This document shows, piece by piece, positions 1 to 7,786 of a stretch of 39,879 nucleotides of DNA (position 1 is its first letter; each line of letters begins with the position of its first letter). Source of the stretch: TMED108 sp964386795 (lineage in GTDB: Bacteria; Fidelibacterota; Marinisomatia; Marinisomatales; TCS55). The notes under the pieces are model-generated. The model saw only the letters and a list, made by a program, of their open reading frames with translations. It did no database searches and was not told where the DNA came from. The DNA is taken from assembly GCA_964386795.1 (NCBI GenBank), contig CAYLUE010000010.1:1-39879 (forward strand). The letters are read 5' to 3'. Made by a program: the position numbers and the translations under genes.

Positions 1-7
1 ATTTTTT

Positions 8-1258
8 TCATCGCATCACCTTAAATGGGTTTGAATGTTTACGGATATTGTTTTCACAAATAGATATCACGCGATAGGTAGCATTTACCACACCTGATGA
101 ATTATCTATATATTCACTAATGCTTGAATCTAATTCAGCTATACTTTGAAATGGTAGTAAATCTCTTTTCTTTTCAATAATGATTTTTGAACATTGACCA
201 TTATTATTTGTCCAGGTCAAATAAGCTTGAGTGTCATTTATGTATTGAGCCTTAAGTTTTTCAGGTCCATCTATATAGGTATGAATCAAAATATCTTTAA
301 CCTCAGGCCATTGACGTAATTCTCTATCGTATATTCTAAATTGCCCACCATCATCCCACGCTTGAAATGCAATTTCGTTACGTAGCGCTTCTTTTACATA
401 AGTAAAATAGTGCAGCATTCGAGAATTATAATCGCAATCATGAATTGCGCCAAATTCACTAAGTATAACAGGAATATTATTATTTTTTGACCATTGACCA
501 ACTTGATTAAATTTAGATTTTATCCTTTCAATATCATAATTAGATCCCCAAACCCCATTACCTTTACCAGCAAAATCCCAAGGGTCATACGAATGAAAAT
601 ATCCAATAATATATTCATCATTGAGAATGCTAGCTGAAAGGAGATGATCAGAGTTCGACCAGCTATGCCCTCCATAAATCACAATACGCTGAGGGTTTTC
701 TTCTCGAATGATTTTTAAAATATCTTTGTTAAGCTCATCGACATTTTCTTTGGTCATGCCGTGAGGCTCGTTGATAATTTCAAAAAGGAGATTGGGTGGT
801 TTATCTTTGAAACGAAACGCTATCTGGTTCCAAATACTATGAAAACGATCACGAACTTCTAGAGAATTATAGTTATTTACTAGCCACCAGTCATGATGAG
901 CATTTATAATAATATATAGGTCGCGTTCTAATCCCCAATCAATAACTTGTTCAATGGTATCGAGCCACGTTTCTGAAACCGTATAAGGAGGAACATCTAA
1001 CGTATGCTTTTCCCATCGGATGGGAACGCGAACAGTATTAAATCCTGCATCTACATAATCATCAAAAAAATATTCTTCGATAAATTTATTGTTCCAATCT
1101 CCTACGTAAGGAGGTTCAAGAGTATTACCTATATTGATTCCTCTGGTCATTTTTGTAATTATAGCTTGAGGGTTTTCAAAAAGATAATTGATTTGATTTA
1201 CATTTTCATCTTGCTCATTACAACCAATGAAAAAGAAAAAAATAAGATATCTTCTCAT
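8..1258 (-). CDS. GH5 family endoglucanase-like lipoprotein
   Basis: Predicted exported glycoside hydrolase of family GH5, cleaving beta-1,4-linked glucans or a related beta-glycan. The 416-residue protein begins with a short hydrophobic stretch ending in FIGC, so Cys13 is the likely lipidation site. GH5 landmarks appear in order: RVPIRW (about 77-82), NAHHDW (119-124), INEPHG with acid/base Glu164, HSY (222-224), LSEFG with nucleophile Glu268, and QAWDDG around Trp301. Residues about 335-416 look like a beta-rich accessory (Fn3-like) domain. It is the last gene of a minus-strand run with gaps of 3, 5 and 13 bases. The exact substrate (cellulose, mannan or other) cannot be read from the sequence. 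Family assignment is secure. Confidence 0.9.
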   Translation of the reverse strand: MRRYLIFFFFIGCNEQDENVNQINYLFENPQAIITKMTRGINIGNTLEPPYVGDWNNKFIEEYFFDDYVDAGFNTVRVPIRWEKHTLDVPPYTVSETWLDTIEQVIDWGLERDLYIIINAHHDWWLVNNYNSLEVRDRFHSIWNQIAFRFKDKPPNLLFEIINEPHGMTKENVDELNKDILKIIREENPQRIVIYGGHSWSNSDHLLSASILNDEYIIGYFHSYDPWDFAGKGNGVWGSNYDIERIKSKFNQVGQWSKNNNIPVILSEFGAIHDCDYNSRMLHYFTYVKEALRNEIAFQAWDDGGQFRIYDRELRQWPEVKDILIHTYIDGPEKLKAQYINDTQAYLTWTNNNGQCSKIIIEKKRDLLPFQSIAELDSSISEYIDNSSGVVNATYRVISICENNIRKHSNPFKVMR

Positions 1259-1271
1259 AAATACTGTTTAC

Positions 1272-1841
1272 TTACTTGTATGATATTGGTATTAGTATTT
1301 CGTTTTTTCTAAATGGGGGTACGGTCATAGGGCCATTGTACTGCGCAACGCACACTTCACCGTTGATCTTGATGTTGTTTTCTTTGAGTTTCTTTAGTAG
1401 AAAATTGATGTAATAATTAGCGCGCCTTTCGGTAGCCCATCCTCCAAATTGAATAGCAGCCATCACGCCTAGGTTCTCTTTTTCGACATTTACGCTTTTT
1501 AAATTAGGACTCGGTAGAGATTCTAATTTATGCTCGCTGGGCATTACAAAATGAACTTTATGCGGTTGTTTTGGACTGGAGGGTATTTCAGTGATCACGG
1601 GTGCGGTCATCGCTATTTTCATCTCCTTATCATTCCCGCCAAAAATATAATTTGCGATACGTCTAAAGCCTGTATAGGTCGATACCCTATATTCATCATT
1701 TATAGTGGTATACGCTGTGATTACCGTTCCATAATCTCTTACCTCAAATTGATTAAATTTTTTGATGACAATATATTTAGGCGTTTCAATTGACTGAGTA
1801 TTAATAGCGAGCGTTAGCATAATATTGAGCAGATACAGCAT
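1272..1841 (-). CDS. Exported SOUL family heme-binding protein
   Basis: Member of the SOUL/HBP family, which binds heme or related tetrapyrroles. The 189-residue protein has a short hydrophobic N-terminus (about 1-16) and then the family opening PKYIVIKKFNQFEVRDYG. The conserved blocks FGGN (about 68-71), KIAMTAPV (about 74-81), VHFVMPS and a closing PPFRKNEI segment are visible. Size matches single-domain bacterial SOUL proteins. An N-terminal signal suggests the protein works in the periplasm, where it might buffer or carry heme. It lies 5 bases from the VCBS-protein gene and 13 from the GH5 gene, so it is probably cotranscribed with both. No heme-ligating residue can be identified with confidence, and the family is functionally diverse. 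Confidence 0.87.
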   Translation of the reverse strand: MLYLLNIMLTLAINTQSIETPKYIVIKKFNQFEVRDYGTVITAYTTINDEYRVSTYTGFRRIANYIFGGNDKEMKIAMTAPVITEIPSSPKQPHKVHFVMPSEHKLESLPSPNLKSVNVEKENLGVMAAIQFGGWATERRANYYINFLLKKLKENNIKINGEVCVAQYNGPMTVPPFRKNEILIPISYK

Positions 1842-1846
1842 ACCAA

Positions 1847-2926
1847 TTATTTGTTAAAGAAAATATTATTTATACTACCAGAATTTGCTTCTATGATATC
1901 AAGTCTGCCATCATTATTTACATCACCCAACGTAATTCCATAGGTTATTTTGTTATTTGTTGAAAACCGTGTTAATCTAAAACTCCCTGAATCGTTGATC
2001 AGAAAATGATTCTTCTTTCCATTGTTACCTTCCACAATATCAATATCTCCATCTTGGTCTAAATCACCTAACGCGATGGACATTGTCTTATCACGTGGAT
2101 TTCCGAAAGAAAATGATCGCTGAAACTGGTCAGTACCGCTGTTGTAAAAAATTTTATTTTTTTCGCCGATGTTTGCGACCACAATATCCGGCTTCCCATC
2201 ACCATCCATATCGGCTACGGCAACCTGGCGCGTTTCATCATTACCAGAGCCAAAGATTGATGACTTGGAATAATCTGGACCAAAATATATCCGGTTGGGT
2301 TGTTTATTTCGGTTCGCTAGAATAAGGTCAATTTTTCCATCTCCGTTAAGATCGCTTGCGGCAATTGAAATAGTAGCTTCATCTTTTTTTCCAAAGGCCT
2401 GTTCTCGATCAAATAATCCTTCTCCATTATTATAATAGATGAAGTTTTGACTTTTTCTATTCGCTTCGATCGCATCGATATAGCCATCATTATTAACATC
2501 TGCCAAACAAATTCCTCTTGTATTTGATGCTTGTCTACCAAAAGAAGTCTTTAATGAAAAATTTCCTTTTCCATCATTAATAAACACCTGGTTTTTGATG
2601 CGATCATTGGCAACAACAATATCTAGGTCACCATCATTATCGATATCAGCAAGCAGCACCATATAGGATGTATTGGCCTCATCGCTTAATAGTTTACTTC
2701 GACGAAAAAACCCACTTCCATCATTAAAAAAGATTTGATTGAACTGTGACCAATGTCTTCCGTTTGCGACAACAATATCAATATCTCCATCATTATCGAT
2801 GTCGCCGGTGCTTGTACTTGCGCTTAGATAGGTATCTGTGCCAAGAGTGGCATAAGGATGCTTGGTAAGATTAACTGACTGAGCATTAATTCCGCTAAAT
2901 AATAATAATCCCCATAATAGCTTCAT
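1847..2926 (-). CDS. Secreted FG-GAP/VCBS repeat protein
   Basis: Exported beta-propeller-type protein of 359 residues with a signal peptide ending near INAQS (about 16). Seven copies of an acidic calcium-loop motif are visible, each of the form D-x-(D/N)-x-D-G-x-x-D followed by a strand and an Ala/Gly-Asn: DIDNDGDID, DIDNDGDLD, DVNNDGYID, DLNGDGKID, DMDGDGKPD, DLDQDGDID and DVNNDGRLD. The spacing of about 45 residues fits a seven-bladed propeller, as in FG-GAP/integrin-like VCBS proteins that bind calcium and polymers. No C-terminal sorting domain is present. It is probably periplasmic or surface-associated, and its ligand is unknown. It is cotranscribed with the upstream outer-membrane-like gene (3-base gap). 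Confidence 0.85.
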   Translation of the reverse strand: MKLLWGLLLFSGINAQSVNLTKHPYATLGTDTYLSASTSTGDIDNDGDIDIVVANGRHWSQFNQIFFNDGSGFFRRSKLLSDEANTSYMVLLADIDNDGDLDIVVANDRIKNQVFINDGKGNFSLKTSFGRQASNTRGICLADVNNDGYIDAIEANRKSQNFIYYNNGEGLFDREQAFGKKDEATISIAASDLNGDGKIDLILANRNKQPNRIYFGPDYSKSSIFGSGNDETRQVAVADMDGDGKPDIVVANIGEKNKIFYNSGTDQFQRSFSFGNPRDKTMSIALGDLDQDGDIDIVEGNNGKKNHFLINDSGSFRLTRFSTNNKITYGITLGDVNNDGRLDIIEANSGSINNIFFNK

Positions 2927-2929
2927 TGA

Positions 2930-3781
2930 TTACATATGATAGGTAAAATTGATCAAAGGAAATGGAATACCTTCCATATTTTTACTAAAAAATCCTCCGA
3001 TATCTACCGCAATTCTTCTACCAATGAATCTTCCAGAAAGTGCAATTGGTAAATCTGATGGATCATCTACTTCTGGAGGAAGCCAGTATTCTGCGACAAC
3101 CGCAAATGAATTGGATATACGCTTATTCCCCGCTAGGACCAAGATGGGATCATTTGCAAATTCCCATTCTGCTCCATCGCGGAAGTAACCCCAACCCAAT
3201 GAAGCTGTAAAGTGCGTAAATCGATTTCCTATTGTTGCGCTTCCAAATGCGAGTCCAGCTCCAAATTCGCTATTTTCAAGAGGAACGCTAACATACATCA
3301 TGCCAGCTGCGAGCCGGGCGGGTCCTACCTGAGGCAAAGAGAACTTACCAGATAAAACAATCGGAACTACATCCAGCTCCATTCCTGGAAATACAAACGC
3401 TCCTGCTTGAAGGGAAAAATTGTTTCCAAATCCACGATTATAGGAAGGGAAAAACAAACAAAAATCACGGCAATAGGCTTCGTGTTTTTCTATAGGAAAA
3501 GCAGAAGGCGCAAACAAATACATGCTTTTATTAGGATCAGCGCGCCAAACCTGACCTTCAACAGAAGCTGTTTCAATCTTATTTAAGCTTTTGACAGATT
3601 CAGTTGGGACATTGATAATAATTCCATCTTGAGTTTTAAGTTGATAGCCTTCAGCGGTTTCTTCAACAATCGTGCCTAGAAAAATATTTCCATCTAGGGT
3701 TTCTATTTCAACCATCTCACTATCTTGTGCAAAAAGAAATACGGAAAAAACAATCAGGCATATTGATATAAAATGTTTCAT
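2930..3781 (-). CDS. Hypothetical exported protein with small beta N-domain, possible outer-membrane barrel
   Basis: I do not recognise a named family. The 283-residue product has a clear signal peptide (about 1-18, ending FLFAQ). Residues about 21-70 form a short strand-rich module (TLDGNIFLGTIVEE, then QLKTQDGIIINVP) like the small Sm-like beta domains placed after signal peptides in other FCB proteins. The remainder has alternating hydrophobic and polar residues, many Gly/Phe pairs and a final aromatic-rich strand (INFTYHM), typical of a beta-barrel or barrel-like outer-membrane protein. It is the first gene of the run reading down to the GH5 gene and faces a divergent gene at 3854. Barrel assignment is inference only. 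Confidence 0.6.
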   Translation of the reverse strand: MKHFISICLIVFSVFLFAQDSEMVEIETLDGNIFLGTIVEETAEGYQLKTQDGIIINVPTESVKSLNKIETASVEGQVWRADPNKSMYLFAPSAFPIEKHEAYCRDFCLFFPSYNRGFGNNFSLQAGAFVFPGMELDVVPIVLSGKFSLPQVGPARLAAGMMYVSVPLENSEFGAGLAFGSATIGNRFTHFTASLGWGYFRDGAEWEFANDPILVLAGNKRISNSFAVVAEYWLPPEVDDPSDLPIALSGRFIGRRIAVDIGGFFSKNMEGIPFPLINFTYHM

Positions 3782-3853
3782 GATTAAAGTTACACTAAAA
3801 AATTTTGTGATTAATATAATTTTATTTATGCAACCAAACTAAATTCCAGAGCT
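3782..3853. promoter_or_regulatory. Divergent AT-rich intergenic region
   Basis: This 72-base gap separates two divergently read transcription units, so promoters for both must lie in or near it. A TATAAT match sits at 3815-3820 on the plus strand, about 34 bases before the start at 3854. There is no convincing -35 element at the usual distance. This is position and composition evidence only. Confidence 0.3.
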
Positions 3854-4696
3854 ATGGAAAACATCATTAACTATTTTAACACGATACCAACCCATCATCG
3901 CACCTTTTTTCTCGTTGGCGGACTGACCTTTTTCTTAATGCTCGAATCCGGTATCCCCCTTTTTCGATTTAATTATCGAAAAACAAAACATGCAATGATC
4001 AATCTTTTTTACACCTTAACTACACTGGTCATTAATCTAATTGGGGCATCATTGATCCTATGGGCAGCATCTTACAACTCCATGCATTCAACAGGGATAT
4101 TAAATGTGATCCAATTACCATATTGGGCGACAATACTATGCGGATTGCTTATTCTTGATCTTGTAGGAGCATGGCTTGTGCATTGGATGGAGCATAAAGT
4201 CAAATGGATGTGGAGATTCCACGTGATTCATCATTCTGATCAGTATGTTGATGTAACATCAGGATTACGCCACCACCCAGGAGAAAGTATTTTTAGACTG
4301 CTATTTACATCGCTTGCAGTTTTTGTTTCAGGGGCATCTTTTGGCATTGTTATGCTATATCAAACCCTTTCTGGTTTTTTTGCGCATCTAACTCATACTA
4401 ACATTAGGGCTATCAATTTTCTTGAACCTATTTTATCGAAAATATTAGTGACTCCTAACTTTCATAAAATACATCATCACTATGTCCTACCACATACCGA
4501 TCGCAATTATGGTAATATTTTTTCTATCTGGGATCATTTATTTGGCACAACAATCAAGATTGATAATATGGATATGCTCACCTATGGAATTGATACCCAT
4601 ATGGATAAAAAAGAAACCGAGGATATTAAGACAATGTTGTTGATACCATTTAAAGAATATCGCCGTCCTGTGGGGGCAAAATTTGATAATAAATAA
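3854..4696 (+). CDS. Fatty acid hydroxylase superfamily membrane protein
   Basis: Integral-membrane di-iron enzyme of the fatty acid hydroxylase/sterol desaturase superfamily, likely oxidising a lipid, carotenoid or sterol-like substrate at the inner membrane. The 280-residue protein has several hydrophobic helices (about 15-35, 48-72, 92-108, 147-175). The diagnostic His clusters are all present: HWMEH (110-114), HVIHH (123-127), HH (140-141) and HKIHHH (204-209). Length is normal for the bacterial family. It starts a plus-strand group with two small membrane proteins and an SDR reductase, so the four may work on one lipid-type substrate. Substrate is not deducible. Confidence 0.88.
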   Translation: MENIINYFNTIPTHHRTFFLVGGLTFFLMLESGIPLFRFNYRKTKHAMINLFYTLTTLVINLIGASLILWAASYNSMHSTGILNVIQLPYWATILCGLLILDLVGAWLVHWMEHKVKWMWRFHVIHHSDQYVDVTSGLRHHPGESIFRLLFTSLAVFVSGASFGIVMLYQTLSGFFAHLTHTNIRAINFLEPILSKILVTPNFHKIHHHYVLPHTDRNYGNIFSIWDHLFGTTIKIDNMDMLTYGIDTHMDKKETEDIKTMLLIPFKEYRRPVGAKFDNK

Positions 4697-4720
4697 TTGG
4701 CTATTGTATTGAAAGTATAT

Positions 4721-4846
4721 ATGATTTGGTTGGTGGGAGTTATTCTATGGAATTTTGGATTTCCACATGTCAAGCCCATAGCTGATGTGCTGGCCGCTAT
4801 TATTCTTTCTCTAATGAGCTATCAGCTTAATAAGGTTGTCTCATGA
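4721..4846 (+). CDS. Small membrane protein, 41 aa
   Basis: Short reading frame coding for 41 residues, beginning MIWLVGVILWNFG and ending YQLNKVVS, with two hydrophobic stretches (about 2-12 and 21-34) split by a short polar turn. Its TGA stop overlaps the ATG of the next gene as ATGA (4843-4846), the same coupling seen elsewhere in this window, which is the main support that it is translated. In-frame TTG codons at 4697 and 4709 could give a slightly longer N-terminus. No family is recognised. It may be a partner of the neighbouring membrane proteins. Confidence 0.55.
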   Translation: MIWLVGVILWNFGFPHVKPIADVLAAIILSLMSYQLNKVVS

Positions 4847-5109
4847 GGATGACGCCTGAAGAAAAGCAAGAATTGGATGCATGGGTAGAAAAAGAATATC
4901 CAAAAAGCATGAAAAGAATTAATACGTCAGATCCATTCCATCAAGTAGGTAAAAAAATTATTGCGATGGGTGGATTAAGCTATATTTTATTTGTAATAAT
5001 TGATTATAATTTCCTTAAATCTTTTGCCATTGCCTTGCTAGTACTTGGGATGATGGTTGAAGTAATTGCGTTAATCACATATTTTAGATCGCTTTCAAAT
5101 GAAAAATGA
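4843..5109 (+). CDS. Small two-helix membrane protein, 88 aa
   Basis: Unrecognised 88-residue protein. The first 40 residues are highly charged (TPEEKQELDAWVEKEYPKS), followed by two hydrophobic helices, about 43-62 (MGGLSYILFVIIDYNF) and 63-83 (SFAIALLVLGMMVEVIALI). It overlaps the preceding 41-residue frame by 4 bases and the following SDR gene by 11, so the three are translationally coupled. The layout resembles small accessory membrane proteins, but no function can be claimed. Confidence 0.7.
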   Translation: MRMTPEEKQELDAWVEKEYPKSMKRINTSDPFHQVGKKIIAMGGLSYILFVIIDYNFLKSFAIALLVLGMMVEVIALITYFRSLSNEK

Positions 5110-5839
5110 CCTCTCAAATAAAACGATTTTAATCACGGGTGCTGCCGGGGGTATCGGTCAAGCTCTATGCGCTTCTTTTGCTGAAGCAAATGGTGCGATT
5201 ATCCTTCATTACAATTCAAATAAAGATAAGGCCGAATCGCTACTGCAAAGCTTACCAGACAATAACCATAGAACTGTTCAGGCAGATTTATCAAGCTCAG
5301 AACAAATTGAAACAATGTTTGATGCGATCGATGAGATTGACATCGTAATCAATAACGCAGCAGTGGTTGAAAGTCATGAGCTTGATTCATTATCGTATGA
5401 TGATTGGCGAGATATGTGGAAACGTACGATCGATACAAATCTATTGGGTTCAGCGCATATCATGTATTTAGCATCGAAGATTATGAAAGATAATAAAGGT
5501 GGAAAATTCATCAATATATCATCGCGGGGTGCTTTTCGTGGAGAACCAACAGCGCCGGCTTATGGCGCGAGTAAGGCTGGATTGAATTCCTTAGGTCAAT
5601 CTATGGCTAAAGCGCTAGCAAAAGATAAGATCTATGTATATACCATTGCACCTGGGTTTGTTGATACGGAACGGGTGAAAGATTTAATTGATGACGAAGT
5701 TAAGTCTCAAAGTCCATTAAATCGGGTAGCAAAACCTCAAGAAATTGCAGATACAGCAGTGTGGCTAGCCGCAGGAGATAATGAATTTTTAACAGGATGT
5801 ATTATTGATATCAATGGTGCTTCCTACCTTAGAAGCTGA
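5099..5839 (+). CDS. SDR family NAD(P)-dependent oxidoreductase
   Basis: Classical short-chain dehydrogenase/reductase of 246 residues, a typical length. The Rossmann nucleotide motif TGAAGGIG is at 13-20, NNAA is at about 85-88, the catalytic Ser is in NISSRG (141-142), and the YGASK motif gives Tyr155 and Lys159. A PG motif (APGFVDT) follows, and the C-terminal TGCIIDINGA is typical of the family. It is cytosolic and soluble, probably reducing a carbonyl or oxidising an alcohol. Start overlaps the upstream membrane-protein gene by 11 bases. Position after a fatty-acid-hydroxylase-type gene suggests it may act on the same oxidised substrate, which is inference. Confidence 0.92.
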   Translation: MKNDLSNKTILITGAAGGIGQALCASFAEANGAIILHYNSNKDKAESLLQSLPDNNHRTVQADLSSSEQIETMFDAIDEIDIVINNAAVVESHELDSLSYDDWRDMWKRTIDTNLLGSAHIMYLASKIMKDNKGGKFINISSRGAFRGEPTAPAYGASKAGLNSLGQSMAKALAKDKIYVYTIAPGFVDTERVKDLIDDEVKSQSPLNRVAKPQEIADTAVWLAAGDNEFLTGCIIDINGASYLRS

Positions 5840-5863
5840 TAACAAGCACCATTCAATAGTTTT

Positions 5864-7144
5864 TTATATACTATTACCCAACCAAATACCAACAGTAAGC
5901 AGAATACCTGTTACGCTATGCATAATGATCGTTCCCCAATTAGCTGGCTGAAGTAATCTATTATTGTAATATTTGTATAAAGTTTTTGTAGCAGTAAATC
6001 CAAAATAAATAGCAAGCAATGCAATCAAGGAAAGCATAGGAAAAGTACCATTTAACGCCATCACAATAATGCTTACAAATGCTGAACCAATCAATGCAAC
6101 ATATCCAGCTCGTGCCCGCTCAGGACCAAGAACGACTATTAATGTATTCTTTCCGGTAGCTTTATCGCTATCATGATCAGGAAATTCATTCATATAAACA
6201 ACTGCGGCAATTAGAAGCCCTATGGGTATCCCTGCTAAAAAAGCTTCGGGGGCGAGACTACCTGTTTGAACCAAGGTACTACCCGCAACCATTAATGGTC
6301 CAAAATTAAGTCCGATCAATAGCTCTCCGATGCCTCTTCTTGAGGAAAATTTAAATGGAGGTGCTGTATAGAACAGTCCAGATAAAAACCCGGTAAGACC
6401 TAGCCATAAAATAGGAATGCCAGATTTCATAATTAGCGGAACCCCAACAGCTGCACTTAAGGCAAAGGCTACTATCGCAACAGTTAGCATACCTTTTGGC
6501 GTAATAAGACCCATCTGTATACTTCTGCTTCCACCATTAAGTCCTTCATTGCTATAATTATAATTTAATGCGTCTGTGCCACTCTTATGGTCAAAGTAAT
6601 CATTCGAAGTGTTGGTGCCAATATGGAGAAAAGCTCCACCTAATAACGTTAAACCCAACCATCCCCAGCTTACCGTTTCTCCTAGCATAGCTGCAACTGC
6701 TGCTCCTGCAAAAATAGGAACAAATGTAGCGCTCAAAAATGGTAGTCGCATAATAACCATCCATTTAAAAACTTTTGTGAAAAAGCTAATTTTTGGTCTT
6801 ACTTCATCAGGGGTTTTATTTTTTAATGGAGTGGTTACTCCACAATATCCAATTTGCTCACCTTGCTTATTCTTAGTGGGTGTGATTTTTATATGACAAG
6901 GTATTTCAGCTTTATTTTTATCTAGAAAAACTGTTTCACCTTCCCAGGCACCTTTTTCAACCGCAATTTTTAACCAATTGACAACATGACCTAATACAAC
7001 TTCTCCAGGACTAAAATCACTGACTCTTTTTTTGCCAATAACATCGTTTTTAGTATAGCTAAATAGTTTTTCTGCGCCCTCTGAAAAAGTTTCAACTTTC
7101 CCATCTAAATCACAGGTAATAATACTTTTGACTTTATCTTCCAC
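5864..7144 (-). CDS. PAS domain - UbiA/MenA-type prenyltransferase fusion
   Basis: Two-part protein of 426 residues. Residues 1 to about 108 form a PAS sensor domain: IITCDLDGKVETFSEGAEKL, the GYTxxDVIG-like block FSYTKNDVIGKKR (28-40), and the terminal strands ITPTKNKQG...IGYCGV. Residues about 125-426 are a multi-helix UbiA-superfamily prenyltransferase closest in motifs to MenA. The first Asp motif is NDYFDHKSGTD (181-191), the second is NEFPDHDSDKATGKNTL (319-334), and FYTAPP is present. MenA attaches a prenyl chain to 1,4-dihydroxy-2-naphthoate in menaquinone synthesis. Standard MenA proteins are about 300 residues with no sensor. The fusion is continuous in frame, and no internal start with a clear ribosome site is evident. 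No other menaquinone gene lies nearby. Confidence 0.85.
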   Translation of the reverse strand: MEDKVKSIITCDLDGKVETFSEGAEKLFSYTKNDVIGKKRVSDFSPGEVVLGHVVNWLKIAVEKGAWEGETVFLDKNKAEIPCHIKITPTKNKQGEQIGYCGVTTPLKNKTPDEVRPKISFFTKVFKWMVIMRLPFLSATFVPIFAGAAVAAMLGETVSWGWLGLTLLGGAFLHIGTNTSNDYFDHKSGTDALNYNYSNEGLNGGSRSIQMGLITPKGMLTVAIVAFALSAAVGVPLIMKSGIPILWLGLTGFLSGLFYTAPPFKFSSRRGIGELLIGLNFGPLMVAGSTLVQTGSLAPEAFLAGIPIGLLIAAVVYMNEFPDHDSDKATGKNTLIVVLGPERARAGYVALIGSAFVSIIVMALNGTFPMLSLIALLAIYFGFTATKTLYKYYNNRLLQPANWGTIIMHSVTGILLTVGIWLGNSI

Positions 7145-7166
7145 TTATAGACTCTCGCTTTAAATT

Positions 7167-7180
7167 TTTGTTATAACAAA
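7167..7180. repeat. 14-bp perfect palindrome TTTGTTATAACAAA
   Basis: A perfect inverted repeat centred at 7173/7174, 22 bases upstream of the PAS-prenyltransferase start and about 50 bases past the end of the DUF4340 gene. It could be an operator or part of a weak hairpin. The AT-only core makes chance occurrence plausible. Confidence 0.3.
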
Positions 7181-7231
7181 TTAATTAGGGCCGAAAAGTA
7201 CTATGATTTATTTATACAATAAACAGGATAT

Positions 7232-7786
7232 TTAATCAATTAGGCCGCCAGCTGATGAATCAGGCTTAATTACCTCACCCCAGTGCGTTGGAGATGGATT
7301 CAACTGCCAGGTAATATTTTCACTGGTATGATATACTTCAGGTTGATCACCTATTCTAATATTGCTAGATGACCATTCAGCGTTTGACCTGCCTACTGTT
7401 ATCTTAGCCAATGCTTGCTGGTCGTGGTCTAATAGCTTGAGATGAATACCTGTAGAATCGCCAACCATAAACTTATCCCATTTAGATGAATTTGTTGAGA
7501 CCAAGGATGTTTTTTTCAAAGAAAGGATTGTGTTGAGAAAACTATTTACGGTATTGGATTTTACTGTTAAAGAATCATGCTCATTAAGATACCAGTTCTC
7601 ACCATCAAAAGATAATGATACAAACTCATCACCTTTAGAAATTTCGAATGCAAATATATTTTCACGTTCTAAATCAAAAATACGATCACTGGTTGCATTG
7701 TATTTTCGTTGCTGAAAACTATTGATAGCAAAGAGTGCTAGGAGTACTATTAACGCAGCGCTCATCCATTTCATTTGCTTACCCAT
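7232..7786 (-). CDS. Short DUF4340 domain-containing membrane-anchored protein
   Basis: Last gene of the Gld-like ABC operon. From the chosen start it is 184 residues: a positively charged N-terminus, one membrane anchor (WMSAALIVLLALFAIN, about 7-22), then a periplasmic DUF4340 region containing SFDGENWYL, a conserved Leu/Ser strand pattern and ITVGRSNAEWSSSNIRIGD. DUF4340 proteins are commonly encoded next to GldG/GldF-type genes and are often 300 residues or more, so this copy is short. I start it at 7786, because a GGAGGAG ribosome site lies at 7791-7797. A longer frame reaches 7804 but would put that site inside the gene. It overlaps the GldG-type gene by 8 bases. Confidence 0.75.
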   Translation of the reverse strand: MGKQMKWMSAALIVLLALFAINSFQQRKYNATSDRIFDLERENIFAFEISKGDEFVSLSFDGENWYLNEHDSLTVKSNTVNSFLNTILSLKKTSLVSTNSSKWDKFMVGDSTGIHLKLLDHDQQALAKITVGRSNAEWSSSNIRIGDQPEVYHTSENITWQLNPSPTHWGEVIKPDSSAGGLID

